Source: Candidatus Hydrogenedentota bacterium
GTDB taxonomy: Bacteria; Hydrogenedentota; Hydrogenedentia; Hydrogenedentales; CAITNO01
Length of the DNA stretch: 10,717 bases
Direction: 5' to 3'
NCBI GenBank assembly: GCA_029554925.1
Contig: JAKPUV010000495.1
Span: 1-10,717, forward strand
Part shown: positions 1-5,860 of the stretch, in pieces
Numbering within the stretch: position 1 is the stretch's first letter
How the letters are laid out: each line of letters starts with the position of its first letter
Notes under the pieces: generated by a model
Database searches by the model: none
The model's input: only the letters and a program-made list of their open reading frames with translations
Told to the model about the DNA's origin: nothing
Position numbers and translations under genes: made by a program

Positions 1-224
1 GGCTTAAACTTTCGCTCGGTGTCGAAGCGTTCCCGCGCGACATAGAGCCGGATGAAGGTCTCCTGCGTCTTGTCCAGCGCGGCGTCGGCGTTGCGCAGGT
101 AAAAGGCGCAGAAGCGGAAAATGTCGTTCTGGTGCCGCCGCACCAGCTCGCCCAGGGCGGGGTCGTGGTCCCCCCTCACCAGGGTCATGAGCTCTTCATC
201 TGTCTTTTCGGCCAGTTCCGACAT
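1..224 (-). CDS. ECF-type RNA polymerase sigma factor, N-terminal part (runs off the left edge)
   Basis: The reverse strand reads from an ATG at 224 without a stop to the window edge, giving 74 residues of a larger protein. It begins MSELAEKTDEELM and continues through a region matching sigma-70 region 2 of extracytoplasmic-function sigma factors: LVRGDHDPALGELVRRHQ, then FRFCAFYLRN, then QETFIRLYVARERFD. In known family members this segment binds core polymerase and the -10 element. Regions 2.4 and 4 lie outside the window, so the ECF subgroup and its partner anti-sigma cannot be named. The start is supported by a GGAG six bases upstream of the ATG. A -10-like TATAGT lies about 70 bp upstream. 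Missing C-terminal sequence is the only truncation seen, and it is due to the window edge. Family assignment is confident; regulon and signal are unknown. Confidence 0.85.
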   Translation of the reverse strand, partial: MSELAEKTDEELMTLVRGDHDPALGELVRRHQNDIFRFCAFYLRNADAALDKTQETFIRLYVARERFDTERKFK

Positions 225-293
225 GCGTTTCTCCGCGCAGGGCGACGGCGCGCTCTCGCCCGGGACGCCTTTCTGGCACCCCGACTGACGCAC

Positions 294-323
294 ACTATAC
301 CGCCGATCCCGCAAGGTGTTACA
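294..323 (-). promoter_or_regulatory. Possible promoter of the ECF sigma gene
   Basis: On the minus strand a TATAGT hexamer (299 to 294, 5 of 6 to the sigma-70 -10 consensus) has TGTAAC 18 bp upstream (323 to 318). The upstream box is weak for sigma-70. Its AAC core recalls -35 elements of ECF promoters, which would fit autoregulation, but that is inference. A start site near 287 would give a leader of roughly 60 nt. Confidence 0.35.
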
Positions 324-342
324 GGCGCGCTGTTTGCGCGCC
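324..342. other. GC-rich perfect hairpin between the SprT and sigma genes
   Basis: GGCGCGC (324-330) and GCGCGCC (336-342) pair perfectly around a TGTTT loop. There is no T-tract on either side. It lies directly upstream of the putative -35 of the sigma gene and downstream of the SprT gene, so it may add to termination or be chance in GC-rich DNA. Confidence 0.3.
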
Positions 343-369
343 CGCATGACCGCATTTTATGTGAAAACG

Positions 370-398
370 CGCCTTCGGGGACACTTTTCCCCGGGGCG
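370..398 (-). terminator. Probable intrinsic terminator after the SprT-like gene
   Basis: A hairpin lies 6 bp past the TAA at 405. CGGGGA (376-381) pairs with TCCCCG (388-393), and CGCC (370-373) with GGCG (395-398) extends the stem across a small internal loop. Read on the minus strand, the stem is followed by CG and then TTTT (367-364). The U-run is short, so efficiency is uncertain. Confidence 0.45.
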
Positions 399-404
399 GG
401 GGCG

Positions 405-1238
405 TTAGCGGCGGGTCCTGTCCGCGAGCAGGCGCTTAAGGTTCTTCGGCTCCTCCAGCCAGGCCGCCGCCCGCGCGTAGTCCGGGTGCTCCCGTTCCAG
501 ACGGCGAAACTCCGGCGGGTGGACCCGCCGGCGGCCCGTGGGCCCCTCTGCCACGCCGAGGACGGCGTGGAGCATTTCATGGTGGACGACCGACCGCACC
601 ACCCACTCGGGGACGTAGGCGTTGTCGAGGACGGCGTGGACGCGGATGAGGTTCCGCTCGCCGTCATGGGAGCCGAAACGGATGTTGCGGCTGCGGGCGC
701 GCCGCCGCACCGCCACAGACGGCAGTCCCCATCCGATCCGCGCGGTGACCCGGCCTTCGAACCACCGGGCGTTCTCCTCGTCGAAAAGTCGGCCGAGGTC
801 GTGATGCGCCCCGCGGGGGTTCAGGGCCGGGGCGGTTGTCCGGGCGGGGCGGACCGACGCCATGTTCTTCGCGAAGAAAGCCCGGAACAGGGGGTCGTTC
901 CTGCCCGAACGGGGGTGCCGAATCCAGTGGGCGACCGCCTGGAGGAGGTCGTCCGGCGCGTCCAGGAACATGTGGTGCAGCCGGACCTTCGCGCCGCCCG
1001 GTTCGGGCGTGTGCCGCACCACCATGAGGCTGCGGCGGTTGTCCGTGACCGTGAGCTCGAGGACCATGCCGGTGAGCGCCTTCAGGCGGGCATGAAGATG
1101 CTCACGTTTCTGGCTGCGCGTCTCTAGGGGCGGGGGTGTCGCGGGGGGCGGCGCCGGCGGGACGGGGGAGGGGGCGTGCGGCTCCGGCGTCCAGCAGAAA
1201 AGGTCGAGCTGTCCCGGCGTGTCCTTGGGCGTCTTCAC
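405..1238 (-). CDS. SprT-like zinc metalloprotease domain protein
   Basis: A 277-residue protein. Residues 20-38 form a proline-rich linker. The C-terminal half carries the zinc motif HEMLH (H220, E221, H224), followed 16 residues later by H240 in HPPEF, which matches the HG-x-EF third-ligand position of SprT/Spartan-type domains. In the family these residues bind zinc and the glutamate is catalytic; members are metallopeptidases or putative ones, Spartan being known for DNA-protein crosslink repair. No four-cysteine zinc ribbon of classical SprT is seen, so the substrate is unknown. No signal peptide is evident, so it is probably cytoplasmic. The GTG at 1238 is chosen because it overlaps the TGA of the acyltransferase gene by 4 bp (GTGA), with GGAG about 10 bases upstream. 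A start at 1358 would lie deep inside that gene. The overlap implies co-transcription and coupled translation. Confidence 0.75.
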   Translation of the reverse strand: MKTPKDTPGQLDLFCWTPEPHAPSPVPPAPPPATPPPLETRSQKREHLHARLKALTGMVLELTVTDNRRSLMVVRHTPEPGGAKVRLHHMFLDAPDDLLQAVAHWIRHPRSGRNDPLFRAFFAKNMASVRPARTTAPALNPRGAHHDLGRLFDEENARWFEGRVTARIGWGLPSVAVRRRARSRNIRFGSHDGERNLIRVHAVLDNAYVPEWVVRSVVHHEMLHAVLGVAEGPTGRRRVHPPEFRRLEREHPDYARAAAWLEEPKNLKRLLADRTRR

Positions 1239-1840
1239 TTCGCCGCGTCTCCGGGCCGCAGACACACCGGCCCCGCGCAGTCCGGGTGGCGGGCCGTCAC
1301 CCCTTCGTATCTGCCGGCCAGCACTTCCATGTCCTTTTCCCGGTTTCCCGTCAGCCATACGGGTTCCCGGAAACCGCCGGTTCTGGTCCTGTAGTCAAGG
1401 AAGGCGGGCACCACGGGCACGCCGGCCTGGAGGGCGATCTGGTAGAAGCCGGACCTCCAGAAATCGGTCCGGCGGCGGGTGCCCTCCGGCGCGATGCCGA
1501 GGATCATCCTTTCCGAGGCGGCAAAGGCGGCCACGGCCTCGCCCACCAGGTTCTGGTGGCGAGACCGGTCCACCGGGATGCCGCCAAAATACCGCAGTAA
1601 GGCGCCGAGGGGCGGCCGGAAGATGGGCGCCTTGCCCAGCCATCGCGCCCGGATGCGAAAATGCCAGGAGAGGAGGAGTCCGACGACGAAGTCCATGTTG
1701 GCGGTATGGGGGGCGACCACGCACACGAACTTGGGCAGGTCCGGCACCGCGCCGGACGGCGTCCAGCCCAGCACGCTCAGGAGGGCGCGCCCCAGCAGGT
1801 GAAGCGGAAGACTGACGGGTTTGTCGGGCGGCGGCAGCAC
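1235..1840 (-). CDS. Lysophospholipid acyltransferase family protein (PlsC-like)
   Basis: About 201 residues with the acyltransferase blocks in order: block I APHTANMD (H45-x4-D50, catalytic pair), block II GGIPVDRS (86-93) and block III PEGTR (118-122), then a FYQIALQAGVPVVPAFLDY stretch typical of one small subfamily. Known members move an acyl group onto lysophosphatidate or other hydroxyl acceptors at the membrane; the acceptor here cannot be told. In block I the usual NH is PH, as in this subfamily. The GTG at 1840 is preferred because AGAGGA lies 7 bases upstream, and the upstream in-frame ATG (1861) sits inside a near-perfect extended -10 and has only a distant purine run. If the ATG is used the protein is 208 residues. 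It is the first gene of a two-gene unit, overlapping the SprT-like gene by 4 bp. Confidence 0.82.
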   Translation of the reverse strand: MLPPPDKPVSLPLHLLGRALLSVLGWTPSGAVPDLPKFVCVVAPHTANMDFVVGLLLSWHFRIRARWLGKAPIFRPPLGALLRYFGGIPVDRSRHQNLVGEAVAAFAASERMILGIAPEGTRRRTDFWRSGFYQIALQAGVPVVPAFLDYRTRTGGFREPVWLTGNREKDMEVLAGRYEGVTARHPDCAGPVCLRPGDAAK

Positions 1841-1859
1841 GGCGGTTTCCTCTGGCCCC

Positions 1860-1868
1860 ATTATACCA
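1860..1868 (-). promoter_or_regulatory. Extended -10 promoter of the acyltransferase-SprT unit
   Basis: The minus strand reads TGGTATAAT (1868 to 1860), a perfect TGn-TATAAT extended -10. Such promoters need little -35, and none is evident at the expected distance. A start site near 1853 would place transcription just before the AGAGGA ribosome site used by the GTG at 1840. This is why the ATG within the -10 is not taken as the start. Confidence 0.55.
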
Positions 1869-1897
1869 ACCGTTTCCCTTGCCGGCGCCGGGCGGGG

Positions 1898-1903
1898 TAC
1901 AAT
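1898..1903 (+). promoter_or_regulatory. Possible -10 element of the radical SAM gene
   Basis: TACAAT (5 of 6 to TATAAT) lies 30 bp before the GTG start. The best -35 candidates (TTTCCC or TTCCCT, 18-19 bp upstream) are weak. It is divergent from the acyltransferase promoter, with the two -10 elements about 30 bp apart, so the two promoters could interfere or share a regulator. Confidence 0.4.
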
Positions 1904-1933
1904 GTCGGAACAACCCCGAAAACGGAGCGAGAC

Positions 1934-3259
1934 GTGCCGGTTCCCCTCCCCAGCAGAAAGCCGCCCTTCGCCTTTCATGTCATGGCGAAACCCACCGGGG
2001 CGCTGTGCAACCTGCGGTGCGCGTACTGTTTCTATCTGGAGAAAGAGGGGCTGTATCCGGGCAAGAACGCCCCGGCCATGTCCGATGCCGTGCAGGAGGC
2101 CTACGTCCGCGACTACATCGCGGCCCAGGACGCGCCGGAGGTGACTTTTGCGTGGCAGGGCGGCGAGCCGACGGCGGCGGGGCTGGATTTTTTCCGGCGG
2201 GCCGTGGCGCTCCAGCGGGAGCACGCGGGCGGCCGCACCATCCACAACACCTTCCAGACGAACGGCATCCTGGTGGACGACGAGTGGGCCGCTTTCTTAA
2301 AGGAGCACGACTTCCTCGTGGGGCTGTCGCTGGACGGGCCGAAGGAAGTGCACGACGCCTACCGGCTGGACGCCCGGGGGAAGGGCACCCACGACCGCGT
2401 CATGCGGGCGCTGGAGTGCCTCAAGCGGCACGAAGTCGAGTTCAACACCCTGACCTGCGTCCACCACGAGAGCGCGGCGCGGCCCCTGGAGGTCTACCGC
2501 TTCCTGCGCCGCCACGGCAGCGGGCACATGCAGTTCATCCCCATTGTGGAGCGCATCCCCGACGCGCCCGACCCCGACGGGCTGACCCTGGCCCGTCCCG
2601 GCGGCGCGTCCACCGGGCAGGTCGCCGCGTGGTGCCCCACACCGGAGGAATACGGCCACTTCCTGACGACGATCTACGACGAGTGGGTGCGCGAGGACGT
2701 GGGGCGGGTGTATGTGCAGCTCTTCGAGGTGACGCTGGAGGCGTGGATGGGCATGCTGCCGAGCCTGTGCCTGTTCCGGGAGCACTGCGGGTTCGCCATG
2801 GCCCTTGAACGCAACGGCGACCTCTACGCCTGCGACCACTACGTCTACCCGGAATACCGGCTGGGGAACATTCTGGAGACGAACGTCCGCGAACTGGCGG
2901 CCTCGGAGGCCCAGACCCGTTTCGGCCGTGACAAGGCGGACACCCTGCCCGGCTACTGCCGCGAGTGTCCGGTCCATTTCGTGTGCCGGGGCGAGTGCCC
3001 CAAGCACCGCTTCGCAACGGCCCCCACGGGCGAGCCGGGGCTGAACTACCTCTGCGCGGGGTACCGTCGCTTCTTCACCCATGTCGCGCCGACCATGCGC
3101 TTCATGGCGGGGGAGCTGCGCGCGCAGCGCCCCCCGGCGAATGTCATGGAATGGGTGCGCCGCCAGGAGCGGGAGGCGCCCCCGGCGGGCGGCCCGAATG
3201 ATCCCTGCCCCTGCGGGAGCGGGCGGAAGTACAAGAAATGCTGCGGCGTTCGGAAATAG
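1934..3259 (+). CDS. Radical SAM/SPASM anaerobic sulfatase-maturase-type enzyme with C-terminal SEC-C motif
   Basis: A 441-residue protein. C25-x3-C29-x2-C32 binds the SAM-cleaving 4Fe-4S cluster. GGEPT, TNG and SLDGP follow, as in this subgroup. The C-terminal half has the SPASM cysteine pattern CLFREHCGF, the YACDHYVYPEYRLGNI block with the aspartate that is catalytic in characterised anSMEs, then CRECPVHFVCRGECPKHR. This pattern fits enzymes that oxidise an active-site Cys or Ser of type I sulfatases to formylglycine. The last 20 residues carry a SEC-C zinc motif (C425-x-C427 and C436-C437, PCPCGSGRKYKKCC), an addition to the core fold. GTG 1934 is chosen because GGAG lies seven bases upstream and because the first strand (PFAFHVMAKPTG) would be cut by the ATG at 1982. 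No sulfatase gene is nearby, so the substrate may be encoded elsewhere or be another peptide. Cytoplasmic. Confidence 0.85.
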   Translation: MPVPLPSRKPPFAFHVMAKPTGALCNLRCAYCFYLEKEGLYPGKNAPAMSDAVQEAYVRDYIAAQDAPEVTFAWQGGEPTAAGLDFFRRAVALQREHAGGRTIHNTFQTNGILVDDEWAAFLKEHDFLVGLSLDGPKEVHDAYRLDARGKGTHDRVMRALECLKRHEVEFNTLTCVHHESAARPLEVYRFLRRHGSGHMQFIPIVERIPDAPDPDGLTLARPGGASTGQVAAWCPTPEEYGHFLTTIYDEWVREDVGRVYVQLFEVTLEAWMGMLPSLCLFREHCGFAMALERNGDLYACDHYVYPEYRLGNILETNVRELAASEAQTRFGRDKADTLPGYCRECPVHFVCRGECPKHRFATAPTGEPGLNYLCAGYRRFFTHVAPTMRFMAGELRAQRPPANVMEWVRRQEREAPPAGGPNDPCPCGSGRKYKKCCGVRK

Positions 3260-3272
3260 ACCCGGCGCGCTG

Positions 3273-3281
3273 TGCTATCGT
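3273..3281 (+). promoter_or_regulatory. Possible extended -10 before the carboxypeptidase gene
   Basis: TGCTATCGT fits TGn plus a 4-of-6 -10 hexamer, 13 bp past the radical SAM stop codon. A start site near 3288 would give a leader of about 28 nt to the ATG at 3316 and would make the in-frame GTG at 3289 unusable. The match is modest; readthrough from the radical SAM gene is also possible. Confidence 0.3.
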
Positions 3282-3315
3282 TTAGGCGGTGTCCTCAAAG
3301 GCTGTGGAGCAAGAC

Positions 3316-4827
3316 ATGTCGTCATTGACCGAGAAAATGGAGCTGTTCCTCCGGAAGACGGGGGAAGTGGTGGATCTGCGGCGCACCCTGGCGCTGCTCC
3401 AGTGGGACGAGGAGGTGTGCATGCCCCCGAAGGGGGCCGAGGCCCGGGGTCACCAGATCGCCACGCTCGCGGCGCTGGAGCACCGCCTGTTCACCAGTTC
3501 CGAAATGCGCGACCTGGTGGCGGAGCTGGCGGCCGAGGCGTCCGAACTCTCCCTGGGCGAGAACGACTTCGTCCGCGAGACGGCGCACGACCTGGAGCGC
3601 GCGGTGCGCCTGCCGGAGTCGCTGGTGCACCGCATGGCGCAGGCCCAGAGCCGCGCCTACCACGCATGGGTGCGGGCGCGGTCGGAGTCCGCCTTCGGCG
3701 AGTTCCTGCCCCACCTCGCGGGGCTGGTCGCCCTCGCGCGGGAGAAGGCGGAATGCCTGGGATACGCCGAGTCGCCCTACGACGCCCTGCTGGACGAGTA
3801 CGAGCGCGGCATGACGGCGTCGCGGCTGCGCCCCATCTTTGACACCCTCGCGGAGCGCCAGGGCGCGCTGGTCGCGCGGATTGTGGAGTCGCCCCTCCAG
3901 CCGGACACGGCCTGGATGGACCGCGACTGGGAGGAGGAGGCGCAACTCCGGCTCACCGAGGAGGTGTTGCGGGACATGGGCTTTGACTTCGAGGCGGGGC
4001 GCCAGGACAAGTCGGTTCACCCCTTCACCACCTCCTTTGACACGGAGGACGTGCGCGTCACCACGCGGGTGAACCGGCGCGATTTCCTGTCGGCCCTCTC
4101 GAGCTCGGTCCACGAGGGCGGGCACGCCCTTTACGAGCAGGGATTTCCCCTGCGCTACCGGCGCACCCTTCTGGCCGACGCTCCGTCCCTGGGCATGCAC
4201 GAGTCGCAGTCGCGCCTGTGGGAGAACGTCATCGGGCGCAGCCTGCCGTTCTGGCGCCACTACACCCCCCGGGTCCGCTCCCTGTTCCCCTGCGCGCCGG
4301 AGGACCTGTCCCCCGAGCAGGTGTGGCGGGCGGCGAACCGCGTCGAGCCGTCGCTCATCCGCGTCGAGGCGGACGAGTGCACCTACAACCTCCACATCAT
4401 CCTGCGCTTCGAGATAGAGACGGCGTTGATCGAGGGAAGCATCGAGGCGGAGCATGTGCCCGAACTGTGGAACGAGCGCATGCGGCTCTACCTCGGCTGC
4501 GAGGTGCCCGACGACGCGCGGGGCTGCCTTCAGGACATCCACTGGTCCCACGGCTCCTTCGGCTATTTCCCGACCTACGCCCTCGGAAACCTCTACGCCG
4601 CCCAGCTCCTGGAGAAGATGGAGCAGGATATGCCGAACCTCTGGGACAACGTGGCGCAGGGGAAGTTCTGGGACATCCTTGGCTGGCTGCGCAAGCACGT
4701 CCATGCCCGCGGCCGCGCGGTCACAGCGGACAGGCTTCTCACCGAGGTCACCGGAAAGCCCCCGACGCCGGAGCCCTTCCTGCGGTACCTCGAGGAGAAA
4801 TACGCGGCGCTCTACGGACTGGGGTGA
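3316..4827 (+). CDS. Carboxypeptidase M32 (Taq carboxypeptidase family)
   Basis: A 503-residue protein, the normal length for M32. It removes C-terminal residues from peptides (broad specificity, not after proline in known members) and is cytoplasmic; no signal peptide is seen. The zinc site is intact: HEGGH (H266, E267, H270) and, 30 residues after H266, E296 in GMHESQSRLWE, the same spacing as the ligands of the Thermus enzyme. Other family blocks are present: LLQWDEEVCMPPKG near the N-terminus, VEADECTYNLHIILRFEIE and HWSHGSFGYFPTYALGN towards the C-terminus. The ATG at 3316 has GGAG six bases upstream; an in-frame GTG at 3289 lacks a ribosome site and abuts the putative promoter. The gene lies 56 bp after the radical SAM gene on the same strand, with no clear terminator between. 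It ends convergent with the next gene, across a repeat cluster. Function is secure. Confidence 0.93.
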   Translation: MSSLTEKMELFLRKTGEVVDLRRTLALLQWDEEVCMPPKGAEARGHQIATLAALEHRLFTSSEMRDLVAELAAEASELSLGENDFVRETAHDLERAVRLPESLVHRMAQAQSRAYHAWVRARSESAFGEFLPHLAGLVALAREKAECLGYAESPYDALLDEYERGMTASRLRPIFDTLAERQGALVARIVESPLQPDTAWMDRDWEEEAQLRLTEEVLRDMGFDFEAGRQDKSVHPFTTSFDTEDVRVTTRVNRRDFLSALSSSVHEGGHALYEQGFPLRYRRTLLADAPSLGMHESQSRLWENVIGRSLPFWRHYTPRVRSLFPCAPEDLSPEQVWRAANRVEPSLIRVEADECTYNLHIILRFEIETALIEGSIEAEHVPELWNERMRLYLGCEVPDDARGCLQDIHWSHGSFGYFPTYALGNLYAAQLLEKMEQDMPNLWDNVAQGKFWDILGWLRKHVHARGRAVTADRLLTEVTGKPPTPEPFLRYLEEKYAALYGLG

Positions 4828-4850
4828 GGAGCGATCGGCGGAGGAAATCA

Positions 4851-4926
4851 GACCGATCGGTCGGATCAGTCCGATCGGTCGGATGAGCAAAGCCCGTCAG
4901 ACAAGTCCGATCTGTCCGACTGGTCC
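4851..4926. repeat. GTCCGATCGGTC-type short intergenic repeat cluster
   Basis: Two adjacent 18-bp units (4851-4868 and 4869-4886) share CCGATCGGTCGGAT and differ at two positions. Each holds GATCG palindromic cores; GACCGATCGGTC (4851-4862) is a perfect palindrome. A diverged third part follows (4896-4926: GTCAGACAAG, then TCCGATCTGTCCGACTGGTC). GACC/GGTC and GTCGGA/TCCGAC at the two ends can pair, giving an imperfect hairpin. The cluster fills the gap between convergent stop codons (4827 and 4937), so it may serve as a two-way terminator or be a dispersed repeat. No protein function is assigned. Confidence 0.7.
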
Positions 4927-4936
4927 ACCCCCCTCC

Positions 4937-5848
4937 TCACGGCGCGGCCAGTTCCCGGAGATAGGCGTCGTAAAGCGCCAGGGCCTCCTCGTCCTTGGCC
5001 AGGGGGCGCACCACGAGCCTGGCCCTCGCGGAGACCGTCTCTCCGGCCTTGACGTCGCGGCCAATCTGGTTGAAGTAACAGGAGAAATGGGTTTCGCCCT
5101 CGCAGGGGTTCATGACGCCGAAACTGTCCTCGCGCGGGGCCATGAAGACCGCGCACACCCCCGTGTCCGGGTTGCGGCGGATGATCATGGGGGCGTACAG
5201 CTCGTCGCGGACGGCCCAGTCCACGGGGTTCGGCTCGATCTTCCAGCGCCCGTCCTGGATGAGGGCGACGGCGGCCGCGTCGCGCGGGAAGGCCTGCCAA
5301 ACCCCCGCACTTTCCGGCGTGGTGCGGAAGACGGGCTTGCCCTCCGGGCCGTCCTTGACGCACACGGTGGCGGCGGGGAAGGTCTTGGGGAAGTAGGAGG
5401 CCAGGAAGGACTCGAAGGCCTTCAGGTCCTCCTTTGCCGTGACGGAGGTCGTGAGGTCCAGCGTGTCCGGGGCGGCCCAGCGGTACACGGCGGTCATCTC
5501 GAAGGGGCGGCCCTTTTCGGCGGCCCAGCGCACCTCCACCGCACCGCCGGGCAGCAGGCGCGACGTGCTGGGCCAGTCCCATGCGCCGTTCCCATAGCGC
5601 TTGTTCGCGGTGAACACGCGGTAGTGGCTCATGATGCCTGCGGCGTGCCCCTCCAGATTGGTCCCGGTCGGCGTGTGCACCAGGGGGCGCAGGCCGATGG
5701 CTTTGCCCTCGGCGCGCAGGCCGCCTTGCAGGACCCCGGTGTCGAAGGTGTACGCCTCCGCGCCCGCCTGGGTGAAGACCGGGGCTTCGGGCGCCGCGAA
5801 TGCCGAGGCGGCCGCGGCAAGGGCGAGGATGGAAACGAGCGTTCGCAT
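4937..5848 (-). CDS. Secreted protein of unknown function
   Basis: A 303-residue protein I cannot assign to a named family. Residues 1-18 are a clear Sec signal peptide: a basic start (MRT), a hydrophobic Ala/Leu core and an AFA cleavage site before PEAP. There is no lipobox cysteine and no further membrane segment. The mature part looks rich in beta strands with alternating hydrophobic and polar residues. Striking blocks are GIMSHYRVF (71-79), the aromatic WDWPS (90-94) and CEGETHFSCYFNQIGRD (249-265). A sugar-binding or mutarotase-like sandwich fold is possible, but this is a guess. The ATG at 5848 has AGGGAG (5862-5857) nine bases upstream, and this site overlaps the stop codon of the Gfo/Idh gene. 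The 12-bp gap and shared strand make it the second gene of that operon, so it probably acts with the Tat-exported oxidoreductase outside the cytoplasm. No catalytic motif is recognised. Confidence 0.8.
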   Translation of the reverse strand: MRTLVSILALAAAASAFAAPEAPVFTQAGAEAYTFDTGVLQGGLRAEGKAIGLRPLVHTPTGTNLEGHAAGIMSHYRVFTANKRYGNGAWDWPSTSRLLPGGAVEVRWAAEKGRPFEMTAVYRWAAPDTLDLTTSVTAKEDLKAFESFLASYFPKTFPAATVCVKDGPEGKPVFRTTPESAGVWQAFPRDAAAVALIQDGRWKIEPNPVDWAVRDELYAPMIIRRNPDTGVCAVFMAPREDSFGVMNPCEGETHFSCYFNQIGRDVKAGETVSARARLVVRPLAKDEEALALYDAYLRELAAP

Positions 5849-5860
5849 GAATCAATCTCC

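Noticed and set aside
405..1238. Classical SprT/Spartan or M48 peptidase
   Set aside because: Only the HExxH and later histidine pattern is shared; no zinc ribbon, PIP box or membrane segments are visible, so only a SprT-like domain is claimed.
1239..1358. Start of the SprT-like protein at 1358
   Set aside because: This lies inside the acyltransferase coding region and translates to arginine- and glycine-rich sequence without family similarity; the GTGA overlap start is far better.
1661..1933. N-terminal extension of the radical SAM frame back to 1661
   Set aside because: It overlaps the acyltransferase gene on the other strand, crosses both promoters and adds no family sequence; the GTG at 1934 has a proper ribosome site.
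1934..3259. Radical SAM enzyme as maturase of a ribosomal peptide (RiPP) system
   Set aside because: No short precursor-like gene, peptidase or transporter lies next to it, and the CDHYVYPEY and CPKHR blocks fit sulfatase maturases. The M32 carboxypeptidase downstream is a general peptide-degrading enzyme.
3289..3315. GTG start for the M32 carboxypeptidase
   Set aside because: No ribosome site precedes it and it sits at the likely transcription start; the ATG at 3316 has GGAG at ideal spacing.
4851..4926. CRISPR-like array
   Set aside because: The units are directly adjacent without spacers, only two are alike, and there are no cas genes nearby.
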